Notes under the pieces: model-generated
The model's database searches: none
What the model was told of the DNA's origin: nothing
The model's input: the letters and a program-made list of their open reading frames with translations, nothing else
Program-made: the position numbers and the translations under genes
Assembly: GCF_021190955.1 (NCBI RefSeq)
Contig: NZ_JAIOAO010000002.1
Location: forward strand, 310,001-374,000
Direction of reading: 5' to 3'
Origin: Parachryseolinea silvisoli
Lineage (GTDB): Bacteria > Bacteroidota > Bacteroidia > Cytophagales > Cyclobacteriaceae
DNA length: 64,000 bases
Shown: in pieces, positions 34,501 through 43,079 of the stretch
Layout: each line of letters begins with the position of its first letter
Numbering within the stretch: the first letter of the stretch is position 1

Positions 34501-34665
34501 AAAAACAGCTTTGTATTCCGGGCGTACTTTCACCAGGACTTTACCCGGTATATAGTCGTCGGCGCGGATACCGGCCGGCCAGGAAAATTGCTGCACAGGT
34601 TTTACCTGTGCCCGGGACAGGACAGCGAGCGTACAGCAAAGCAAGCAAATACTTAGAATCCGCAT
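31537..34665 (-). CDS. secreted subtilisin-like serine protease (S8) with T9SS C-terminal domain
   Basis: A 1042-residue secreted protease, taken from the ATG at 34663-34665, giving the signal peptide MRILSICLLCCTLAVLSRAQ; the longer frame would add seven residues before it. A pro-region of about 150 residues leads to the S8 domain with Asp177 (VDSG), His249 (SHGTQVGG), oxyanion Asn346 (AAGGN) and Ser406 (GSSFSAP). A large middle region of repeat-like beta sandwiches follows. The last 80 residues form a type IX sorting domain (IFPVPVLNGKLTV, LTVLNAQGAE, GIYLVKLQ, ending VVIR). T9SS should export it to the cell surface or medium. The GVDDDHNGY and similar Asp-rich loops look like calcium sites. 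Confidence 0.95.
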   Translation of the reverse strand: MRILSICLLCCTLAVLSRAQVKPVQQFSWPAGIRADDYIPGKVLVKVRPEYKAVFQNPAGRMSLGGSIRPLVPPNTTIKNKRARAQAFMPAVDIQQYFEITFDPNRPVDDFINELYATGYIDVAEPVYRQRLLNEDGPPFDPNDEEIVNQYYLTNIRAYEAWGITQGSEDVIIAIVDSGVDTSHPDLAPKLYINEAEYPPNGVDDDHNGYIDDYRGWDFSGPVRISERDPSFIGDNDPTVPKAGVGFSHGTQVGGVAAAATNNVIGISGVGFNAKLLFTKHYADNQPSTEKEYDTDTFQGIVYAARQGARIINCSWGSYARSQISQDLINYVTKDLGCLVVAAGGNRWEEKFVYPASYDNVLSVAALRENNVIAYTYNKAIDLSAPGIAIRTTDFGGGYTTIDGSSFSAPMTCGAAALVASIFPEYNGPQLGEQLRVTADKSLYTVGVNAEARYKDRLGMGSLDIYASLTRTSPSLRVLKYDLLDSEGNVAEPGDNARLYFDITNYLQSTSPTLEITIATADASVNITRGKITPGVITGGKTVRNNATPFELTLNSNLVEGQVIDLLVTFSDGDYQDYQHISFVPNLPYRTMEENQIKTSIASAGRIGYADAVNSQGGIGFTYNGKSMLYEMGLILGSSAGDILNSVRGEGSLYDQDFVSTSQIRKTVPGEDADAEINGSFSDTDVTSEQRVQVNYRTQVWRGTPYDKFAVVEYTLTNAQATPMTDFYVGLFADWDVSAGGGQDAAGWDADTRVGYVYSKASSSLPHAGIQVLNGTPNYYAIDNTPDPDNNSFGLYDGFTDAEKFTAISSDRTTAGAAGAGADVSHVVSAGPYTLAQGESVKVAFALHGASNLTDLLASASAADELYNEVLQIPLPLVLPTEVCTGCNATLVATGGSDYNWYKDQYGGAPLATGPEFTMISVQNDTIVYVSNVSGGHESLRIPVQIRVKGATSSEGELDRRVIIFPVPVLNGKLTVTVRDIDAREFSLTVLNAQGAEMTHIYLGSLHDQFSHTISTIGYPAGIYLVKLQLDNDVIVRRVVIR

Positions 34666-34824
34666 ATAGAAAGCACTAACCGACAATTACAACAATAATA
34701 GCTTCACGCTGGGAATAGTAACCTACAATCGCCTCGCTCCCCAGATTGTGACTACCCCTCTTTCAAAGATAAAGATATTCCGGTTAAGAATGGAAGGAAT
34801 GCCGTAGCAGTCCTTCGCTGAAAA

Positions 34825-35853
34825 CTAGTGTGAAAAACGGTATTCCTGAATGGTGTCGATAAAACACCGCACATTGTCCACCGCCGTGTCCGGATACAGG
34901 CCGTGACCCAGGTTGGCAATGTGTTTCTGAGGGCCAAACGCTTCCAGCATTTTAATGGTCTCGCGTTTTACATCTTGCTTAGAGCCGTACAGCGCACAGG
35001 GGTCTAGGTTGCCTTGCAGCACTTTGTTGGGCATCAGCGCCCGGGACTCGGCCACATCCATGTTCCAATCCAGGCCCACTACATGGCAGTTCAGGTTGTT
35101 CATCTGAGCGCGGGCAAAAAATGCCCCCTTGGCGAAAACAGTCTTCGGCACATCGGTGATGGCATCGCAGATGCGGGTGATATAAGGCAGTGAGAATTCT
35201 TCGTATTGCGCCGGGCTGAGAATGCCTGCCCAGGAGTCAAATACCTGGATCAGGTCAGCGCCCGCTTTCACCTGCGCCTGCAAGTATTTGATGGTGGTTT
35301 CGGTAATCATGTCCAACAGCTTGTGAGCAAAGGCGGGGTCTGCATACAACACTTTTTTAGCAGCACTGAATGTTTTGCTGCCGCGGCCTTCGATCATGTA
35401 GGAAAAGATGGTCCAGGGTGCGCCGGCGAAACCGATCAGGGGCACGCGGCCATTCAACGCGCGTTTGGTGAGTGCGATGGCGTCCAATACATATTGCAGC
35501 TCGCCAGCCTCCGCTACGTGCACCATTGCCAGGTCGGCCGGCGACGTGATCTTGTTTGGGAACACAGGTCCTTTGTTTTCCTCCATTTCATAGGACAGGC
35601 CCATGGCCTCGGGCACCACCAGGATGTCTGAAAAAATGATGGCCGCATCGACCTTTAGAATGTCTACGGGTTGAATGGTAACTTCGGTTGCGAGCTCCGG
35701 CGATTTCACCAGGGCTTTGAAATCCTTTACGGAAGCCCGCACCTGGCGGTATTCCGGCAGGATGCGTCCGGCCTGGCGCATAAGCCACACCGGTGTGCGT
35801 TCGGTCGTCAAGCCATTGGCTGCACGCAGCAGTAGATCGTTCTGAAGTGACAT
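34825..35853 (-). CDS. hemE: uroporphyrinogen decarboxylase
   Basis: HemE decarboxylates uroporphyrinogen III to coproporphyrinogen III. The 342-residue protein opens with the [16 protein letters not shown] motif (about 22-37), followed by [29 protein letters not shown] and FDSWAG. The C terminus carries GNLDPCAL and [15 protein letters not shown] with the conserved His. Length is normal. It lies downstream of a DMT transporter, with 46 bases between them, and no other heme genes are near. Confidence 0.97.
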   Translation of the reverse strand: MSLQNDLLLRAANGLTTERTPVWLMRQAGRILPEYRQVRASVKDFKALVKSPELATEVTIQPVDILKVDAAIIFSDILVVPEAMGLSYEMEENKGPVFPNKITSPADLAMVHVAEAGELQYVLDAIALTKRALNGRVPLIGFAGAPWTIFSYMIEGRGSKTFSAAKKVLYADPAFAHKLLDMITETTIKYLQAQVKAGADLIQVFDSWAGILSPAQYEEFSLPYITRICDAITDVPKTVFAKGAFFARAQMNNLNCHVVGLDWNMDVAESRALMPNKVLQGNLDPCALYGSKQDVKRETIKMLEAFGPQKHIANLGHGLYPDTAVDNVRCFIDTIQEYRFSH

Positions 35854-35899
35854 GTTGGCGGAGTAATTACCGCCGCAAAAGTAGAAGTATTTTTGGTTT

Positions 35900-36781
35900 T
35901 TACTTACGGTTGGCCAGGTATACGCCCGCGATGATGGTAATCATGCCGGCCAGGTGTCCCCACGAGAGCTTTTCGTGATCGAGCACCCCCCACAGTACGG
36001 CAACCAGGGGAATGGCATATGTCACCGAGCTGGCAAACAACGGCGTGCTTACCTTCACCAGTTTGTTAAATAAGAACATCGCCACGGCAGTACTCATCAA
36101 CCCGAGCAGCACGACAAATCCAAATGCCTGCCAGGCTCCAGGTTGCGTCGTCAGCTTGGATAAAAAATCTGTAAAGCCCAACAAGTATATGATCGCCACC
36201 GGCCCTACTAACAGCAGCGCCACGCTGGTGATCGTCAACGCGCTCAGATCGGTTATCTTAAATTTGATCAGGTTGAGATTCGAACCATAGCAGAAGCAAG
36301 CCGCCACAATCAACAACGCATACAGGTTCACACCACCGATGGTACCCCCGGCGCGCGACATGCTCAACAACACTGCCCCGCCAAACCCCAGCACGATGCC
36401 GGCAATGGCCGTGGCGCTAAAGCGCTGATTAAAAAGAATGGCGCCGATAATCATGGTAAAGATGGGCGTCAACGTATTGAGTACACCGGCCACGGAGCTT
36501 TCCATGTGCGTCTGTGCCGTAGCAAAGAGAAAGGAGGGTATAAAAACGCCGAGCATGCCCGAGGCGAAGAGCTTACCGTAGTGACTACTGCTCTTTAACT
36601 CTTTCAGCCGGGTAAGTGCCAATGGCATCAGGAACAAGGACGCGGCCACCACGCGTAGTGCGCCCACTTCGTCGGGCGAGAAAACTTTCAGACCTTGTTT
36701 GATCAGAATAAAGGATGTACCCCAGATGAGCGTTAGCGTAATAAAGATCAGCAGGGCCGTGCGGCGATTAGAATCAGGCAT
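35900..36781 (-). CDS. DMT superfamily transporter (EamA domains)
   Basis: A 293-residue membrane protein with ten helices arranged as two EamA repeats. The first repeat has [21 protein letters not shown] near the N terminus and [24 protein letters not shown]; the second has [36 protein letters not shown]. These exporters or importers handle amino acids, nucleotide sugars or other small metabolites; the substrate cannot be told. It is between dusB and hemE in one direction. Confidence 0.9.
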   Translation of the reverse strand: MPDSNRRTALLIFITLTLIWGTSFILIKQGLKVFSPDEVGALRVVAASLFLMPLALTRLKELKSSSHYGKLFASGMLGVFIPSFLFATAQTHMESSVAGVLNTLTPIFTMIIGAILFNQRFSATAIAGIVLGFGGAVLLSMSRAGGTIGGVNLYALLIVAACFCYGSNLNLIKFKITDLSALTITSVALLLVGPVAIIYLLGFTDFLSKLTTQPGAWQAFGFVVLLGLMSTAVAMFLFNKLVKVSTPLFASSVTYAIPLVAVLWGVLDHEKLSWGHLAGMITIIAGVYLANRK

Positions 36782-36867
36782 AATAGAAGGTAGAAAGTAG
36801 GAATACGGTTTTGTTTCGCGAAAGGTTCTCCAAGTAGTAAGGAAATAAAACCTGTTTCTTGCTTTTG

Positions 36868-37857
36868 TTATACTTCGACCGATGCATAGGTATCGGCAAC
36901 CTCGTCCAGAATTGCCATCACGTCGGCTTCGGTAGGTGCCTCCACCAAACGCATTCTAAAGGGTTTAAAATCGGGAATGCTTTTAAAGTAGTTAGTATAG
37001 TGACGACGCATTTCAAATACGCCCAATCGGTCGCCTTTCCAGCGGATGGAGAATTCGAAGTGTTTTTTGGTGGCCTGTACGCGCTCCGCCATGGTGGGCG
37101 GCGGGGCCATCTGGCCGGTGCGCAGATATTCTTTGATCTCGCGGAAGATCCATGGGTAGCCAATAGCGGCCCGGCCGATCATCACGCCATCTACACCGTA
37201 TCGATTTTTATACTCCAGCGCCTTTTCGGGCGAGTCGATATCGCCGTTGCCAAAGATGGGGATATGGATGCGCGGGTTTTCTTTGATCTTGCCGATGAGT
37301 GTCCAGTCGGCTTCGCCTTTGTACATCTGCACGCGTGTGCGGCCGTGTACACTGAGGGCCTGGATGCCGATGTCTTGCAGACGCTCGGCTACTTCCAGAA
37401 TGTTTTTGGTCGACTCGTCCCAGCCCAGCCGCGTTTTTACCGTTACCGGCAGCGACGTGCACTTGACGATCTCGGCGGTCATCTTCACCATCTTGGGGAT
37501 GTCCTGCAGGAGGGCCGCGCCGGCACCGCGGCAGGCAACCGCTTTTACGGGGCAGCCGTAGTTAATATCGATGAGGTCGGGACGTGCGGCCGTGGCAATT
37601 TCGGCGGACTGAACCATGTTGCCAATGTCACCGCCAAACAGCTGAATGCCGATGGGGCGCTCATATTCAAAAATATCGAGTTTCTGCCGGCTTTTGGCGG
37701 CATCGCGAATCAATCCCTCCGACGAGATAAACTCCGTGTACATGAGGTCCGCCCCATTCTCCTTACACACCGCCCGAAACGGCGGATCGCTCACATCCTC
37801 CATGGGTGCAAGCAACAAAGGAAACTCTCCCAGCTCTATTTGACCGATTTTCGCCAT
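36868..37857 (-). CDS. dusB: tRNA-dihydrouridine synthase B
   Basis: A flavin enzyme that reduces uridines in the D-loop of tRNA. I use the ATG at 37855-37857 (MAKIGQIELGEFPLLLAPMEDV), giving 329 residues; the upstream ATG adds four residues and fits less well. Family landmarks are LAPMEDVSDPPFR, YTEFISSEGL, the catalytic Cys in INYGCPVKAV, KTRLGWDE, LSVHGRTRVQMYKG and IGRAAIGYPWIF. It starts 27 bases from the divergent CPBP gene. Confidence 0.96.
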   Translation of the reverse strand: MAKIGQIELGEFPLLLAPMEDVSDPPFRAVCKENGADLMYTEFISSEGLIRDAAKSRQKLDIFEYERPIGIQLFGGDIGNMVQSAEIATAARPDLIDINYGCPVKAVACRGAGAALLQDIPKMVKMTAEIVKCTSLPVTVKTRLGWDESTKNILEVAERLQDIGIQALSVHGRTRVQMYKGEADWTLIGKIKENPRIHIPIFGNGDIDSPEKALEYKNRYGVDGVMIGRAAIGYPWIFREIKEYLRTGQMAPPPTMAERVQATKKHFEFSIRWKGDRLGVFEMRRHYTNYFKSIPDFKPFRMRLVEAPTEADVMAILDEVADTYASVEV

Positions 37858-37884
37858 ATTAGCCCGCAAATTTAACTATAAATC

Positions 37885-38841
37885 ATGGAGCCGGAAATAG
37901 CCCGACGTCAATCCTCGCCCTTAACTACCATCCTCTTAATGTTGGTTGCCGTACTTCTGGGTTTTCAGATTGTCGGACCGCTGATTGGCTATTTTATAGC
38001 CTTACCGTTTTATCCCGGAAGTGGCACAGAAATGATCAAGGATCTAAAAAATCCCATTGGGCATCCGGAAGTGAAAGTTCCCCTGTTTATTATGCAGGGC
38101 TGTGCTACGTTTTTTGGCCTTATTCTTATTCCCGTCATTTTGATACACATCCTGCGAAGCCGGGCGTATGCTGTTGGGTTCTTCAATGGCGCGATCTTTC
38201 CACAAACCGCATTGATCACGGTTGCATTGGTATTTGTATTCACGGGGGTGAACTCCATCTTTATCGAGTGGAACCAAAACATCAAGTTTCCGGACGGAAT
38301 CGAGCAACCGCTTAAGGACCTGGAAGAAATGCTGCGCAAGCAGACGGAATTCTTAACAAAGTTTGACTCCATTGGCCAATTGATATTGGCGGTGGTCGTC
38401 GTTTCCATTCTGCCCGGCATTGGCGAGGAACTAGTATTCCGTGGCATCATCCAACGGGAGTTCTATCGGGCCACGCGCAACATTCACGTTTCCATATGGG
38501 TTTCCGCGGCCATTTTCAGTGCCATACACATACAGTTCTACGGTTTTGTGCCCCGCATGCTGCTGGGTGCGCTGTTTGGCTATCTCTATTACTGGTCGGG
38601 TAGCCTGACCATGTCCATGCTCGCCCATTTGTTTAACAACGGCATGATGGTCGTAGCGTTATATTTTTATCAGCAAGGAGCCTTGGATATCGATGTCGAA
38701 AGCACCGAAGCGGCCCCCTGGCCCATCGTTGCGATCAGTACAGCCGCGACGGGCTTGCTCGGCTTTTTATTTTGGAAGTTCTACCGCGAGCGTGGCCTGG
38801 GGCAGGCGCGTCCGGAAGATGATGCTACCACCTCGCTCTAA
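37885..38841 (+). CDS. CPBP family intramembrane glutamic endopeptidase
   Basis: A 318-residue membrane protein with about eight helices. It carries the CPBP (Abi/CaaX protease) motifs: EELVFRGII (Glu-Glu, and Arg; around 190), the second motif SAAIFSAIHIQFYGFVPRMLLG with the conserved His, and the third SLTMSMLAHLFNNGM. A long insertion between helices 4 and 5 (DGIEQPLKDLEEMLRKQ) is probably extracytoplasmic. Members process prenylated peptides or serve as immunity or maturation factors; this one has no toxin or peptide gene next to it. cdsA follows after 48 bases. Confidence 0.9.
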   Translation: MEPEIARRQSSPLTTILLMLVAVLLGFQIVGPLIGYFIALPFYPGSGTEMIKDLKNPIGHPEVKVPLFIMQGCATFFGLILIPVILIHILRSRAYAVGFFNGAIFPQTALITVALVFVFTGVNSIFIEWNQNIKFPDGIEQPLKDLEEMLRKQTEFLTKFDSIGQLILAVVVVSILPGIGEELVFRGIIQREFYRATRNIHVSIWVSAAIFSAIHIQFYGFVPRMLLGALFGYLYYWSGSLTMSMLAHLFNNGMMVVALYFYQQGALDIDVESTEAAPWPIVAISTAATGLLGFLFWKFYRERGLGQARPEDDATTSL

Positions 38842-38889
38842 AGTTCCCAGGAATTTGCACTTTTGCAATCGATCTAACCACACCGCTGC

Positions 38890-39714
38890 GTGACCATATC
38901 TAAGTATAGTAACCTTACACAACGAATCATCACTGGCTTGCTGGGCTCTGGCGGCATCATCGCTGCCGTATGGTATAGTGAGTGGAGCTACTTTGCCGTG
39001 TTCTTCATCATCTGCCTTTTCTCGCTGCTGGAGTTCTACAAGCTTGCCGGCCTCGACGGGCTCGCCCCACAGAAGACTTTTGGCACGCTATGCGGCATCC
39101 TCATCTTTGTACTGTCGTTCTTTATTGAAAAGAATCTCCTCTCCGCGCGATATTACTTCCTCATCTTTCCGCTCATTTCGTGTGTCTACATGATCAAGCT
39201 TTACAAGAAGTTTGAGCGCAAGCCTTTCACAAATATCGCCTTTACCTTTCTTGGTATTTTTTACGTGGCGGTACCGTTCACCCTCCTCAACATCGCGGTG
39301 TTGCAAGACAGCGGATATAATTTTGAGATTATCCTAGGTTGCCTGTTCATCTTATGGGCGAGCGACACGGGTGCCTACTTTGCCGGGACGTTCTTTGGCA
39401 AGCGCAAATTGTTCGAGCGCATCTCGCCCAAAAAGTCGTGGGAAGGTTTCTTTGGCGGCGCAGCCCTTGCCATGGTCTTTGCTTTCATCATGTCGCAGTA
39501 TTTGCACACACTTACTTTTACGCAGTGGATGGTCGTCGGTGTCATCATTGTTATAGGTGGTACTTTTGGTGACTTGGTTGAGTCGCTGCTGAAACGCAGC
39601 ATCGAAATAAAAGACTCGGGCAGTACATTGCCGGGACACGGGGGCTTCCTCGACCGCTTTGATGGCTTGCTGATCTCGGCTCCTTTTATCGTGGCTTACC
39701 TGGAGGTATTTTGA
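38890..39714 (+). CDS. cdsA: phosphatidate cytidylyltransferase
   Basis: CdsA makes CDP-diacylglycerol from phosphatidate and CTP at the membrane, the branch point for phospholipids. The 274-residue protein starts with GTG (MTISKYSNLTQRI) and has seven or eight helices. The C-terminal signature SLLKRSIEIKDSGSTLPGHGGFLDRFDGL contains the DSG...PGHGG..DR.D motif of the family. ASDTGAYFAGTFFGKRKLFERISPKKSWEG precedes it. The final TGA overlaps the TTG start of the next gene. Confidence 0.96.
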   Translation: MTISKYSNLTQRIITGLLGSGGIIAAVWYSEWSYFAVFFIICLFSLLEFYKLAGLDGLAPQKTFGTLCGILIFVLSFFIEKNLLSARYYFLIFPLISCVYMIKLYKKFERKPFTNIAFTFLGIFYVAVPFTLLNIAVLQDSGYNFEIILGCLFILWASDTGAYFAGTFFGKRKLFERISPKKSWEGFFGGAALAMVFAFIMSQYLHTLTFTQWMVVGVIIVIGGTFGDLVESLLKRSIEIKDSGSTLPGHGGFLDRFDGLLISAPFIVAYLEVF

Positions 39715-40337
39715 AAGCGCTTATAGAAGTACATTACCTTCCGTCTGTTGCTTACTTCGCAGCGCTCGCACATGCGAAGAGTATCGTCCTGGAACGGCAC
39801 GAACATTATGTTAAACAAACCTACCGGAACCGTTGTCATGTTAACACGTCACAAGGAGTGTCTACATTGATCGTACCCGTTACAACCAAGCACAACAAAA
39901 CACTTATTACCGACATACGGATAGACTATAGTCAGAAGTGGGTAAACAATCATTGGCGAACCATCCGGTCGGCGTACGGCAATGCACCTTTCTTTGAGCA
40001 TTATGCGGATGATCTTGAAAAGGTACTTTACAGCAAACACGAATTTTTATATGATCTGAACGTTCGTTTTCTGTCATTGTGTCTGAAATGGCTTAAATGG
40101 GGAATTCCTGTCACGGAAAGTCTGTCGTATGAAACAACGGCCCAATTTGACACAACTGACTTACGTTCACAGATTAACAGCAAGAAACAGGATAATTTGT
40201 CCAACTTTTTTCGTCCGAGTTCCTATACGCAAGTATTTGGCAATGCGTTTGTAGAGAACATGAGTCTTGTCGACCTAATCTTTTGTGAAGGTCCGGAAGC
40301 CGGTAGACGTGTTCAGGCTTCCGCGATGCTGAAATGA
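39711..40337 (+). CDS. WbqC-like family protein
   Basis: A 208-residue soluble protein that resembles the WbqC family, whose members are found in some polysaccharide loci and elsewhere with unknown biochemistry. Typical elements are IEVHYLPSVAYFAAL at the start, HYVKQTYRNRCHV, LIVPV, KWVNNHWRTIRSAYGNAPFFEHY and a C-terminal SSYTQVFGNAF...VDLIFCEGP. It starts with TTG in a TTGA overlap with cdsA, so the two are coupled. No polysaccharide genes are present near it. Confidence 0.85.
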   Translation: MKALIEVHYLPSVAYFAALAHAKSIVLERHEHYVKQTYRNRCHVNTSQGVSTLIVPVTTKHNKTLITDIRIDYSQKWVNNHWRTIRSAYGNAPFFEHYADDLEKVLYSKHEFLYDLNVRFLSLCLKWLKWGIPVTESLSYETTAQFDTTDLRSQINSKKQDNLSNFFRPSSYTQVFGNAFVENMSLVDLIFCEGPEAGRRVQASAMLK

Positions 40338-40450
40338 ACAAATCTGATTTCCCTGGTGTTTCTTACACAGTATTAATTCTTCACAATCCGAATGGTGTTG
40401 AACTCGCAAAAAACTTTACATTTACACTAATCATCATTGACTTTCTCTCT

Positions 40451-43003
40451 ATGGAGGCTAAATTTTCCAACCGCGTTAAAGAAGTGATTTCACTGAGCCG
40501 GGAAGAAGCATTGCGTTTAGGGCATGACTACATAGGTACTGAACATCTTATTCTGGGTATGATCCGCGAAGGCGAAGGCGTCGCGGTAGGCGTACTGAAG
40601 AAGCTGGGTGTACCGATGGATGAGCTCCGAAACGAGATTGAAAAAATTTCCAAAGGCACAGCAACGCACCAGATCAAAAACCTGGCAAACATCCCCCTCA
40701 CAAAGGCGTCAGAAAAAGTGCTCAAGATCACGTACCTCGAAGCTAAAATCTTCAAGGCTCAACTGATCGGTACGGAGCATCTCTTGCTGTCGATCCTGCG
40801 TGACCATGATAACCTGGGGACCCAGATCTTAAATAAGTTTGACGTAAACTACGAGACTGTAAAAGAAATGCTGGAGTACCAAAACGAAGGTCCGATGGCT
40901 TCACAAGACACGGACGATCCGGATGACGATTCATCCAAAATCTTCGGCGGTGGCAGCCAAGGCGCCGCTGGCAAAGAGAAAAAAGGAACCGAGAAATCTC
41001 GCACGCCTGTACTCGACAACTTCGGCCGTGACCTCACCCGTCTGGCAGAAGATAACAAACTCGATCCTATCGTAGGACGCGAGAAAGAGATCGAGCGTGT
41101 GGCACAGATTCTCTCGCGTCGAAAGAAAAACAATCCGATCCTGATCGGTGAGCCCGGCGTGGGTAAGACGGCGATTGCCGAAGGCCTCGCGCTGCGCATC
41201 ATCCAGAAGAAGGTATCACGCGTGCTGTTTGGCAAACGTGTTGTAACCCTCGACCTGGCATCGCTGGTGGCTGGTACCAAGTACCGCGGCCAGTTTGAAG
41301 AACGTATGAAAGCCGTCATGAACGAGCTGGAGAAATCACCCGATGTGATCCTGTTCATTGACGAGCTGCACACCATTGTGGGTGCTGGTGGCGCATCTGG
41401 TTCGCTGGATGCATCCAACATGTTTAAACCCGCCCTGGCCCGTGGTGAAATACAATGCATTGGCGCAACGACCCTGGACGAGTACCGTCAGTACATCGAG
41501 AAGGACGGAGCCTTGGCTCGCCGCTTCCAGATGGTGATGGTAGACTCTACTTCGATAGAGGAAACTATCCAGATCCTCGATAATATCAAGGAGAAATACG
41601 AGGAACACCACCACGTAATCTATACCAAAGAAGCGATCGATGCTTGCGTAAAACTTTCCGACCGCTACATCAGCGACCGGTACCTGCCGGACAAAGCGAT
41701 CGATGTACTCGACGAAGCCGGTGCCCGTGTGCACATCAACAACATTCACGTGCCGGAAGACATCGTGAAGTTTGAAGAGGCTATCGAAGACGTTAAGAAG
41801 GAAAAGAACCGCGTCGTAAAAAGCCAGAAGTACGAAGAAGCCGCCCAACTGCGCGACCGCGAGAAGAAGCTGATCGAACAGCTCGACATCGCCAAAGCAA
41901 AATGGGAGGAGAAGACCCGTACTGAAAAATATACGGTAAACGAAGACAACGTGGCCGACGTGATCGCCATGATGACCGGCATTCCCACGAAGCGTATCGC
42001 GCAGAAAGAAAGCAACAAGTTGCTGAACATGGGCGAAGAGCTGGCTGGCAGAGTGATCGGTCAGGAAGAGGCCATCCGGAAGCTTGTAAAAGCCATTCAA
42101 CGTACACGCGTAGGCTTGAAAGATCCGAAGAAGCCGATCGGCTCCTTTATCTTCCTGGGTCCTACCGGTGTTGGTAAAACCGAGCTTGCCAAAGTACTGG
42201 CAACGTACCTCTTCGACAAAGATGACGCCCTGGTGCGGATCGACATGAGTGAGTATATGGAGAAATTCTCCGTATCACGCCTGGTGGGCGCCCCTCCCGG
42301 CTACGTAGGCTACGAAGAAGGCGGCCAGCTGACGGAGAAAGTACGCCGCAAGCCGTACTCAGTCATATTGCTGGACGAGATCGAAAAAGCTCACCCGGAT
42401 GTATTTAACATCCTGCTGCAAGTACTCGACGATGGTATTCTGACCGATGGTCTGGGCCGCCGTGTAGACTTCCGCAACACCATCATCATCATGACCTCCA
42501 ACATCGGCGTGCGTGATCTGAAGGATTTCGGAACGGGCATCGGCTTCTCGACTACTGCCAAACGTGAAAGCGAAGAGGAGCACATGAAGCTGACGATTGC
42601 CAACGCGTTAAAGCGTGCCTTCAGCCCTGAGTTCCTCAACCGTCTGGACGACGTGATTGTGTTCAACACGCTGCAACGCGAGCACATCCACAAGATCATC
42701 GACCTTACACTGGCGAAGCTGTTCACCCGCATCACCCAACTGGGCTATAACGTTGAGCTAAGCGACAAAGCCAAGGACTTTATTGCGGAGAAGGGGTATG
42801 ACCAACAATTTGGCGCCCGCCCGCTAAACCGAGCGATCCAGAAATACCTGGAAGACCCGGTAGCCGAAGAAATCCTCAAAGGCGAAGTCGAAGAAGGTGG
42901 TACGATCATGGCCGACTACGAAGGCAAGGGCGATCTGCTCACCATCAAAGTGAAGAAGACAAAATCTTCCTCTTCGAAAGAGAAGAAGGAGAAAGAAGAA
43001 TAA
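40451..43003 (+). CDS. clpC: ClpC-type AAA+ unfoldase of the Clp protease
   Basis: An 850-residue Hsp100 ATPase that unfolds proteins for ClpP. The start is the ATG at 40451 ([20 protein letters not shown]), the standard ClpC N terminus. A Clp_N double repeat spans about 1-145. AAA1 carries Walker A GEPGVGKT and Walker B VILFIDEL, a UVR-like segment ([18 protein letters not shown]) lies in the middle, and AAA2 has Walker A GPTGVGKT and [11 protein letters not shown] Lys/Glu/Ser-rich tail ends it. A weak promoter-like pair (TTG at 40398, TACATTTA at 40417) lies upstream, with a spacer shorter than usual. Two terminators follow. Confidence 0.96.
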   Translation: MEAKFSNRVKEVISLSREEALRLGHDYIGTEHLILGMIREGEGVAVGVLKKLGVPMDELRNEIEKISKGTATHQIKNLANIPLTKASEKVLKITYLEAKIFKAQLIGTEHLLLSILRDHDNLGTQILNKFDVNYETVKEMLEYQNEGPMASQDTDDPDDDSSKIFGGGSQGAAGKEKKGTEKSRTPVLDNFGRDLTRLAEDNKLDPIVGREKEIERVAQILSRRKKNNPILIGEPGVGKTAIAEGLALRIIQKKVSRVLFGKRVVTLDLASLVAGTKYRGQFEERMKAVMNELEKSPDVILFIDELHTIVGAGGASGSLDASNMFKPALARGEIQCIGATTLDEYRQYIEKDGALARRFQMVMVDSTSIEETIQILDNIKEKYEEHHHVIYTKEAIDACVKLSDRYISDRYLPDKAIDVLDEAGARVHINNIHVPEDIVKFEEAIEDVKKEKNRVVKSQKYEEAAQLRDREKKLIEQLDIAKAKWEEKTRTEKYTVNEDNVADVIAMMTGIPTKRIAQKESNKLLNMGEELAGRVIGQEEAIRKLVKAIQRTRVGLKDPKKPIGSFIFLGPTGVGKTELAKVLATYLFDKDDALVRIDMSEYMEKFSVSRLVGAPPGYVGYEEGGQLTEKVRRKPYSVILLDEIEKAHPDVFNILLQVLDDGILTDGLGRRVDFRNTIIIMTSNIGVRDLKDFGTGIGFSTTAKRESEEEHMKLTIANALKRAFSPEFLNRLDDVIVFNTLQREHIHKIIDLTLAKLFTRITQLGYNVELSDKAKDFIAEKGYDQQFGARPLNRAIQKYLEDPVAEEILKGEVEEGGTIMADYEGKGDLLTIKVKKTKSSSSKEKKEKEE

Positions 43004-43010
43004 GTAAAAG

Positions 43011-43038
43011 AAAAGGGGCGTCGAGCCCCTTTCTTTTT
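43011..43038 (+). terminator. intrinsic terminator after clpC
   Basis: AAAGGGGC pairs with GCCCCTTT around a five-base loop, followed by a T-rich tail on the plus strand. Confidence 0.88.
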
Positions 43039-43046
43039 ATCGTTCT

Positions 43047-43078
43047 AAAAAGGCGGTCCACGGTGGACCGCCTTTTTT
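43047..43078. terminator. bidirectional terminator between clpC and ppc
   Basis: AAAAAGGCGGTCCA pairs with TGGACCGCCTTTTT around a CGG loop, with A and T runs on either side, two bases from the ppc stop. It should end the leftward ppc transcript and any clpC read-through. Confidence 0.92.
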
Positions 43079-43079
43079 A

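Noticed and set aside
41336-42100. Minus-strand frame of 254 codons inside clpC
   Set aside because: It is antisense to the AAA domains of clpC, which read normally through this region.
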